Assembly: GCA_027325475.1 (NCBI GenBank)
Contig: DAIEFO010000007.1
Span: forward strand, 1 to 20,966
DNA length: 20,966 bases
Reading direction: 5' to 3'
DNA from: Desulfobacteraceae bacterium
GTDB taxonomy: Bacteria > Desulfobacterota > Desulfobacteria > Desulfobacterales > Desulfatirhabdiaceae
Position numbers and translations under genes: made by a program
Shown: piece by piece, positions 15,522 to 20,966 of the stretch
Layout: every line of letters starts with the position of its first letter
Position numbering within the stretch: the first letter of the stretch is position 1
Notes under the pieces: model-generated
Database searches by the model: none
What the model was told of the DNA's origin: nothing
What the model saw: the letters and a program-made list of their open reading frames with translations, nothing else

Positions 15522-16367
15522 ATGAAAGTTTTGGTGGCTGTGGACAAGGGAGGGGAATCGCAGAAGGCGCTGCGTTATGCCTGCCATCTGTTTGAAAATT
15601 TCGACGCCAAGATAGATGCGGTTTATGTAAAACCGGATGAAACGGATATCGGCAATGAGACCCTTTACGCTCCCTTTGTGGGGCAAGGAGAAATCAAGGC
15701 ATGGATCGAGCAGGAAACTGAAACGGTGGCCGAAGATGTGTTGAATTCCTGTGAACTCTGCGAGAACGGGAAAGTTCCCTGCTGGCCGAAGATTATTACC
15801 GGTGATCCTGCGGAAGAAATTCTGCATCTGGCCCGAACCTATCATTACGACATGATCGTTCTGGGGGCGCAGGAGCAGTCTGCAATCAAGGGGTTCATTC
15901 TGGGTACGGTACACGCCAAGATTCTGCACCACGCCACACAGCCCGTGCTTATCGTCCGGAATTTCAGGCCGATTCAACGCATTCTGATCGCCTACCGGGG
16001 GTCGGCCTGTGATCAGGACGCGTTGGATTTTATCGGGATGCTCCTCCAGAAACGAAAACCGGAAATCACCATCCTGCATGTTCAGGAATCGGAACGCGGT
16101 GAAAATGATGTGGCCGCCCAGACTTGTCTGATGCAGGCCGAACAGAAGCTGAAAGAATTCCAGCACACGCCGCTGACCAAAAAGGCTGCCGGCAATTTTA
16201 CCGACGAGATACTCAAGGAAGTGGCGACCGGCCGCTATGACTTGGTCGTGCTGGGGGCTTATGGGCATCACCGTCCGAAATATCTGGGACTGATCAGCGA
16301 TGAAGCACTCAATATCGCGCGGTTGACAACACGGCCGGTGCTGGTTTTCAGAAATGCAGCATCTTGA
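15522..16367 (+). CDS. Tandem-domain universal stress protein
   Basis: 281 residues with two UspA domains. Domain 1 (about 1-145) runs from MKVLVAVDKGGESQKAL to MIVLGAQEQSAIKGFILGTV and PVLIVRN. Domain 2 (about 150-281) runs from RILIAYRGSACDQDAL to LVVLGAYGHHRPKYLGLIS and PVLVFRN. Both halves keep parts of the ATP loop: domain 1 keeps the closing G-T but has Glu for the second Gly, while domain 2 keeps G-x2-G and has Ile-Ser for Gly-Ser. It is the most canonical Usp protein of the window. AAAGGTG lies a few bases upstream of the ATG. Its last 14 bases overlap the start of the DUF202-like gene, which indicates coupled translation. Confidence 0.85.
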   Translation: MKVLVAVDKGGESQKALRYACHLFENFDAKIDAVYVKPDETDIGNETLYAPFVGQGEIKAWIEQETETVAEDVLNSCELCENGKVPCWPKIITGDPAEEILHLARTYHYDMIVLGAQEQSAIKGFILGTVHAKILHHATQPVLIVRNFRPIQRILIAYRGSACDQDALDFIGMLLQKRKPEITILHVQESERGENDVAAQTCLMQAEQKLKEFQHTPLTKKAAGNFTDEILKEVATGRYDLVVLGAYGHHRPKYLGLISDEALNIARLTTRPVLVFRNAAS

Positions 16368-17946
16368 ACTGATATCCGAATTCGAAAAACCGGATGGCGA
16401 TGGAGAAGCTTTCCTGACGAAGCGCCGTATTCCCCGGCATGAAGCACTGCAATGCCTGGCGCAGTATTACGGAATTCCGTTTATCGAATATAACGAAAGA
16501 CTCCTGGCGCCTGGTGAGCTGTTGCCGAAAATTTCCCTGGAGCGTCTCAAAGAGGATCTCTGGTTTCCGCTGTTTTATCGAGATGGCGCCGTGACGGTGG
16601 CTGTCAGCAGACCGCGTGATCCGGATGTTCTGGAAGCTATTCGGAAAACGCTCGGTATTGATCGCCTGCATCTGCTGATTGCGCTGCCTTCCGATATTGT
16701 TGCTATCATCGAAAATCACCAGGATATCAATCCCGGTTTTTCGGCGTCCGCCAGCAGGACGACACTGGCCAAACTGCGCACCTGGTTTGCGGGGCAACGG
16801 GTAATGCTGGCCCAATACCGGACCATCCTGGCCAAAGGCAGAACAGGTCTGGCGTTTATCCGCACCGGCATCGCCTTTCTTTCCATCAGCCTGACGCTGT
16901 TCAGGCTGTTTGGTTTCGGATACCTGACCATTCCGGAATTTCTGCTTCTGGCCTGTGGCGTTGTCATGGTGCTGGACGGTTTTACGTGGTATCTGCCGGC
17001 CCGTCAGGTAGGTCGAAAATCGGTGGGAAAAGGTGTCACGGAACCAACCTTCGGCACCACGATTCTGGAACAGATAACGTCTCCGGAGGGGCCTTCGTAC
17101 CGGCGGACACCGCCTGTTTCCGGCGCAGAGCTGCTCAGATCCCGCTGGAACCGGCTTTCTCCCGTTCAGAAACGCCGGTTTCTGGCCATCGACAGAACCG
17201 ATCTGGCCGAAGAGCGCACCATGCTGGCCGGTTTTCGCACGATCATGGCGCAGGCCCGTACAGGGCTTGCTTTTACCCGTACCGGGGTTGCGTTTATCGG
17301 ACTTGGTATTGCATTTTTGCGGGAATATCATGAGAGTCTCTGGAGCATATTTGACTGTGTGATGATTTTATTCGGTATCGGCATGACCCTGGAGGGGCTC
17401 CACTGGTATCTGCCGGGCCGGCAGGCCGGTAAATACAGCACCATCGGTCTTAAAAAGGCATCCAGGCGCGTGTCCATCTGGGATTTCATGTTTCCGCCGT
17501 TTCATAAGCGCATCAGCCCCAATGATCTGCCGTCACCGCTTCGGATTAACGGTGACTGCGCGCCAGGCATATGGGGTACAACGGGGCTGGCCCTCGAACG
17601 GACACTGACAGCGGACAGGCGCACGGTCAAAGCAAGACTTCGGACCGTGATGGCGCAGTCCCGCACCGGGCTGGCGTTTATTCGAACCGGGACCAGCATA
17701 TTTTCAGTCGGTATGGGATTACAGGTCTTTTTCGGTTTCAGGAATATCTACTGGTCATGTCTCAACATGACGCTGGTCGCCGTTGGACTCGTGCTGATCG
17801 TGGATGGTTCCTACTGGCATTTTCCGGCGGAAAAGATAAAAAAACAGTTTCCCTATTGCACCTCCGATATGGAAATCGCCTTGCCGGATTATGGCAGGCC
17901 CACACCGGAATGGCCAAAGGTGGTATTCAGTCATGATGATATGTGA
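16354..17946 (+). CDS. GspE-N-like domain fused to three DUF202-like membrane modules
   Basis: 530 residues. Residues about 20-120 resemble the N-terminal domain of type II secretion ATPases (T2SSE_N/MshEN), with IPRHEALQCLAQYYGIPFIEY, LWFPLFYRDGAVTVAVSRPRDP. The RLG and G/Q positions of the c-di-GMP-binding form are not kept. Three DUF202-like modules follow. Each starts with Arg-Thr heptads (Arg at 135, 142, 149, 156, 163, 170; at 281, 288, 295, 302, 309; at 416, 423, 430, 437, 444) that run into a membrane helix with a second helix behind it. Each pair ends in a W/H-Y/H-x-P motif (TWYLPAR, HWYLPGR, YWHFPAE). No ATPase domain is present. ATG 16354 lies within the end of the Usp gene and has no strong ribosome site, so it probably relies on coupling. 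Function unknown; membrane-bound sensing or scaffolding is inference. Confidence 0.65.
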   Translation: MQHLELISEFEKPDGDGEAFLTKRRIPRHEALQCLAQYYGIPFIEYNERLLAPGELLPKISLERLKEDLWFPLFYRDGAVTVAVSRPRDPDVLEAIRKTLGIDRLHLLIALPSDIVAIIENHQDINPGFSASASRTTLAKLRTWFAGQRVMLAQYRTILAKGRTGLAFIRTGIAFLSISLTLFRLFGFGYLTIPEFLLLACGVVMVLDGFTWYLPARQVGRKSVGKGVTEPTFGTTILEQITSPEGPSYRRTPPVSGAELLRSRWNRLSPVQKRRFLAIDRTDLAEERTMLAGFRTIMAQARTGLAFTRTGVAFIGLGIAFLREYHESLWSIFDCVMILFGIGMTLEGLHWYLPGRQAGKYSTIGLKKASRRVSIWDFMFPPFHKRISPNDLPSPLRINGDCAPGIWGTTGLALERTLTADRRTVKARLRTVMAQSRTGLAFIRTGTSIFSVGMGLQVFFGFRNIYWSCLNMTLVAVGLVLIVDGSYWHFPAEKIKKQFPYCTSDMEIALPDYGRPTPEWPKVVFSHDDM

Positions 17947-19162
17947 CCCGGCAAATTATTCCGATACGGTGGATGCCGGTTTTGAACGGTTTCGCTCACT
18001 GACGGCCCGGAATACTCTTCCTTCCGACATGCTGCGTACAGCAGGAATCGCCGCCGATGTCCGGTCTGTGAGCATTGAACATGTTCTCCGGCATGAACTC
18101 AATATCCCCCGCCGCAAGCTTGTCGAAGCGCTCGCTGATTATTATCAGTGCGACTGGATTGAATACGATGAGCGTACGGCGGTGCCTCCGGATTTGCTGG
18201 CCGGTCTTGACGCCGACCTTCTTTGCGGCGCACTCTGGTTTCCGGTGCTTCGGAACGGCGATACGGTCGTCATTGCGGCCAATAATCCTTCGGATCCCTT
18301 TGTCATGGACCAGGCCAGGCGCATGGTTCGTGCTGGGAGGTACGAATTCCGCGTGGCGCTGACCGAAGATATCCTGTTTTTTATTCAGGATTTTTTAAAC
18401 GGCCCTCCCGAACACCTGATCGGCAATGAAAGGACGGGGCTGGCGTTCTGGCGCAACATCATGTCCCGGTGGCGTACCCGTCTGGCCTGCTACCGGACGG
18501 ATTTTGCCATTGCCCGAACCCATTTCAGTTCACTGCGCTGGGGGTTGGGACTGATTACCACCGGGCGGGTAATGTTGCAGCTTGAAAGAGGCGGCCATCT
18601 CTGGGTGGCATTTTGCTGGACGATGGTTGCCGCCGGGGTGCTGCTGCTGATTGCAGGATTTGCCAGCTATTTCAGAATCAAAAGATCCATCGTCAGGCCG
18701 CCAGCGCCCCATACCTTGATCGAGGTCAGCGCGGCCACGCTGCATTTTCTGGAAAACTATCAGTTCGCCGAAAAGGAACGCGCCGAAGAAGCGCCTCCCC
18801 GCGGCACCATGCTGGCCCGTTTGATGGAATTATTACCCAACTCCTGCGTGTTCATCGAAAATTCCACAGACAACAAGGTCAGGTCCTATCTCGCGCATGA
18901 ACGGACGGCGCTGGCGGCTCAGCGAACGGTTCTGGCCTGTTACCGCACCATCTACGCCCGCGCCCGCACCGGCCTGTCCTTTATCCGCACGGGTTCCTCC
19001 TTTATCGGCATAGGCACCGGTCTGATCGAATATTTCGGATTCAGCATCATGACGCTGGTGGATGTACTCATCGTTCTGGTGGGTCTCCTGATGATCACCG
19101 ACGGTATTGTGTGGTACTGGCCGGTCAGAAAGGAGCAGCGTGAGGCTCCCCCAATGGTATAG
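17933..19162 (+). CDS. GspE-N-like domain fused to two DUF202-like membrane modules (paralogue)
   Basis: 409 residues from ATG 17933 (a second ATG follows at once at 17936). It is a paralogue of the preceding gene product. The N-terminal domain (about 45-155) shares the pattern IPR-L-EALADYYQ-WIEYDER and LWFPVLRNGDTVVIA-N-PSDP. Two DUF202-like modules follow, with Arg every seventh residue at 167, 174, 181, 188, 195, 202 and at 324, 331, 338, 345, 352. Each runs into a pair of membrane helices (about 204-247 and 350-396). The first module is more degenerate (RN and RW at two positions, Ala-rich second helix). AAAGGTGG about ten bases upstream supports this start, which overlaps the previous gene by 14 bases. 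In-frame codons upstream reach back to 17891 but lack a ribosome site. Function unknown. Confidence 0.65.
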   Translation: MMICDPANYSDTVDAGFERFRSLTARNTLPSDMLRTAGIAADVRSVSIEHVLRHELNIPRRKLVEALADYYQCDWIEYDERTAVPPDLLAGLDADLLCGALWFPVLRNGDTVVIAANNPSDPFVMDQARRMVRAGRYEFRVALTEDILFFIQDFLNGPPEHLIGNERTGLAFWRNIMSRWRTRLACYRTDFAIARTHFSSLRWGLGLITTGRVMLQLERGGHLWVAFCWTMVAAGVLLLIAGFASYFRIKRSIVRPPAPHTLIEVSAATLHFLENYQFAEKERAEEAPPRGTMLARLMELLPNSCVFIENSTDNKVRSYLAHERTALAAQRTVLACYRTIYARARTGLSFIRTGSSFIGIGTGLIEYFGFSIMTLVDVLIVLVGLLMITDGIVWYWPVRKEQREAPPMV

Positions 19163-19187
19163 ACTTTCGATGCAGAAGGAAACACCA

Positions 19188-20675
19188 ATGAAGATTGTTC
19201 ACAAGATCATCCTTGCCAATACATTCAACATCCTGCTGATTGCGCTGACGGGTTTTTTCGCCTATCAGAACCTGAATCTTCTGCTGACCAAGCTGCGGTA
19301 TGTGGAGATTGCGGACGATATGAACGCGTCGTTTCTGGAAATGCGGCTTTCGGAAAAAAACTACTTTCTCTACAAGGATACATCCGCGCTCAAGATCATT
19401 CAGAACAAGCTGAATGAAAGCAAGGAAGCGATGGAGTCTGGGCGGGCGGATATCATCAAGGCCATCGGCACCCGGAGTTATCAGCAACTGGAATCCAGTA
19501 CGCACGCGTATCTTCAGATCATCAGCAGCGCGGATGTCAATGCACCGGCTTCGGAGGAACTGCAATCCCGCATTCGGGAAGCCGGGCAGCGGTTGCGAGA
19601 GTTTTCCGATCATATCACCAAGATGGAACGCAGCAATGTCAGCCGGCTCATCGCAGATTCCCGCACGGGTCTGTTCACATCCCTGGTGCTGATTCTGTTT
19701 TCGGCGCTGGGATTTTCCCAGTTGATATCCCGCCGTATTCTGAAGTCTCTCACGGAAATCGAGAAAGTGGCGCATGCCATCTCCGAAGGCACTTTCACCA
19801 AGGTGGAAACCGTTCAGACCGCGGATCAGGATCCTGTCATGAAGTTTCTGTCCCGCGTCAAATGTTTTTCTTTTTTTCTGCCGAATCCGTCCGATGAACT
19901 GGGCTCTGCCATGAAAGCCATCAATTCCATGTCCGAAGAGCTGAAAAAACATGAAGAGCTGATCATTCAGTCGAAAAAACTGGCTTCCATCGGCATTCTG
20001 ACAGCGGGTGTAGCGCACGAGCTGGGCAATCCGCTCAACAACATTTCCATGATGGCTCAGGCCTATGCAGAACTCTACGAGGATCTCAGCCGTGAAGACA
20101 GACTCGATTACATGACTAAAATTGAGGAAGAAACGGAACGCATCCGGGATATTGTCAAAAACCTGCTGGATTTTTCCAAACCCAAGAAACCCAACCGCAG
20201 TGAAGCCCATATCAATGACGTCGTTCAGAAAAGCCTCAAGCTGGTTCAGAACATGATCAGCATTTCCAATATCGAAATCAGCGTTCGTCTTGCGGACGGA
20301 CTTCCGCGGGTTTTCATCGATATCAACCAGATACAGGAAGTGTTGATCAATCTGATTACCAACGCCATTCAGGCCGCGACAGCCGGGGATGAACTGCATA
20401 TCAGCACCCGGCTGAATGTGGATGACAATCATGTGGAAATCGAAGTACGGGACACCGGCAAGGGAATTCCGCCGGAGTTTCTGCCGCATGTGTTCGATCC
20501 GTTTTTCACCACCAAAGAAGCCAGCGGCACCGGGCTGGGGCTGTTTGTCAGCTACGGCATTATCCAGAACCATCAAGGCAGCATCCGGGTGCAGAGCGAA
20601 GTGGGCGTCGGCACATGTTTCACCATAGAACTGCCTGCATATGAAACAAAGGAGACAAATAATGAGTGGAGCTAA
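19188..20675 (+). CDS. NtrB-like membrane sensor histidine kinase
   Basis: 495 residues from ATG 19188. A membrane helix (about 6-26), a mostly helical extracytoplasmic sensor region of about 130 residues, a second helix (about 161-181) and a HAMP-like linker (about 182-255) come first. The transmitter follows: dimerisation/H-box LTAGVAHELGNPLNNIS with phospho-acceptor His277, N-box LINLITNAIQAA, G1 VRDTGKGIP, F-box FDPFFTTK, and G2 GTGLGL. This HPK4/NtrB-like form usually pairs with sigma-54 activators. The NtrC-family protein at 7748 and the receivers at 14232 and 20662 are the natural partners. GAAGGAA lies about seven bases before ATG 19188, and two upstream in-frame ATGs (19107, 19170) are less well placed. 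The last 14 bases overlap the next gene. Confidence 0.92.
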   Translation: MKIVHKIILANTFNILLIALTGFFAYQNLNLLLTKLRYVEIADDMNASFLEMRLSEKNYFLYKDTSALKIIQNKLNESKEAMESGRADIIKAIGTRSYQQLESSTHAYLQIISSADVNAPASEELQSRIREAGQRLREFSDHITKMERSNVSRLIADSRTGLFTSLVLILFSALGFSQLISRRILKSLTEIEKVAHAISEGTFTKVETVQTADQDPVMKFLSRVKCFSFFLPNPSDELGSAMKAINSMSEELKKHEELIIQSKKLASIGILTAGVAHELGNPLNNISMMAQAYAELYEDLSREDRLDYMTKIEEETERIRDIVKNLLDFSKPKKPNRSEAHINDVVQKSLKLVQNMISISNIEISVRLADGLPRVFIDINQIQEVLINLITNAIQAATAGDELHISTRLNVDDNHVEIEVRDTGKGIPPEFLPHVFDPFFTTKEASGTGLGLFVSYGIIQNHQGSIRVQSEVGVGTCFTIELPAYETKETNNEWS

Positions 20676-20966
20676 AATCATTGTAATCGATGACGAGAAT
20701 ATCGTTGGCAAGATGATCAAGGCCACATTTGAAAAAGAAGGCTACCATGTGGAGACGTTTCTGAGCGCCGCTCCCGCGCTGGCCCGATTGAAAGAAGAGA
20801 CGTTCGATGTCATCATCACCGATCTGAAAATGAAGGGAATCGATGGCATGGAAGTTCTCAGAATCGTTAAAAAAGAAGCTCCCGGAACCAAGGTGATCAT
20901 GATCACGGCCTTTGCCAGCATGGATTCCGCCATCGAGGCGGTGCGCGGTAAAGTGGATGATTTTTT
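20662..20966 (+). CDS. Response regulator, receiver domain, cut by the window edge
   Basis: The visible ~101 residues are an almost complete receiver domain: acidic pocket VIDDEN (Asp10, Asp11), phospho-acceptor Asp54 in ITDLKMKGIDGM, and Thr in MITAFAS. The conserved Lys would lie just past the edge. The gene has no stop inside the window, so a single-domain protein and a receiver-plus-output protein are both possible. AAAGGAG at 20648-20654 gives a strong ribosome site, and the ATG lies 14 bases inside the end of the kinase gene. It is a third member of the receiver set with those at 7748 and 14232. Confidence 0.9.
   Translation, partial: MSGAKIIVIDDENIVGKMIKATFEKEGYHVETFLSAAPALARLKEETFDVIITDLKMKGIDGMEVLRIVKKEAPGTKVIMITAFASMDSAIEAVRGKVDDF

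Noticed and set aside
16410..16480. c-di-GMP-binding reading of the GspE-N-like domain
   Set aside because: The RLG start and the conserved Gly and Gln of the MshEN motif are missing, so binding is not supported by sequence.
16756..17700. DNA tandem repeat or CRISPR-like array in the DUF202 genes
   Set aside because: The periodicity is in the protein (7 residues). At DNA level the 21-base units vary in codons and there are no identical repeats with spacers.
19125..20726. 533-codon open frame on the minus strand opposite the histidine kinase
   Set aside because: The kinase boxes are intact on the plus strand. The antisense frame is a by-product of codon bias and spans several unrelated gene boundaries.

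Overview
The window looks like chromosomal DNA of a Desulfobacterota-type (former Deltaproteobacteria) bacterium. This is an inference from gene content: NtrC-type sigma-54 regulation, many universal stress proteins (Usp), a PEP-synthase-like phosphotransferase, a TauE/TIGR02186 pair and DUF202 membrane proteins. No database search was possible. There is no rRNA, tRNA, insertion sequence or CRISPR array that I can see, and no gene-free stretch longer than 287 bases.

Left edge (1-923). The first ~120 bases are GC-rich and read, on the minus strand, as a piece of a class II fructose/ketose-bisphosphate aldolase. At about 120 they run directly into the interior of an LssY-type C-terminal domain gene on the plus strand. 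This is probably a chimeric assembly join, or less likely a rearrangement.

Left accessory part (964-4808). It holds a RimK-like ATP-grasp ligase (+), an unrecognised helical membrane protein (-), a two-TM potassium channel with an RCK domain (+) and a DEDDh exonuclease (-). The two plus/minus gene ends are tight convergent arrangements.

Middle (4969-9115). It holds a Pat/PatZ-type fusion of an NDP-forming acyl-CoA synthetase with a GNAT acetyltransferase, followed by an NtrC-family sigma-54 activator.

Right part (9403 to the right edge and beyond). Eleven genes lie head to tail with gaps of 0-49 bases or short overlaps. In order they are: a single Usp; a TauE/SafE permease; a TIGR02186-like exported membrane protein; a PEP/pyruvate-dikinase-like phosphotransferase with an unusual C-terminus; a single-domain response regulator; two tandem-domain Usp proteins; two paralogous membrane proteins that join a GspE-N-like domain to DUF202-like modules with perfect 7-residue Arg-Thr repeats; an NtrB-like membrane histidine kinase; and a second receiver-domain protein cut by the window edge. 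A near-consensus sigma-54 promoter (9330-9345) sits in front of the first gene. Upstream of it are two copies of a 15-bp palindrome, GTTYCA-N3-TGAAAC. A third imperfect copy lies in front of the activator gene itself.

Taken together, 7640 to the right edge looks like one self-contained signalling and stress module: a sigma-54 activator that probably controls itself and a long operon encoding its own kinase, receivers, Usp proteins, a phosphohistidine enzyme and Arg-stripe membrane proteins. The module as a whole, the heptad arrays and the truncated PEP-synthase architecture are the parts most likely to be undescribed.
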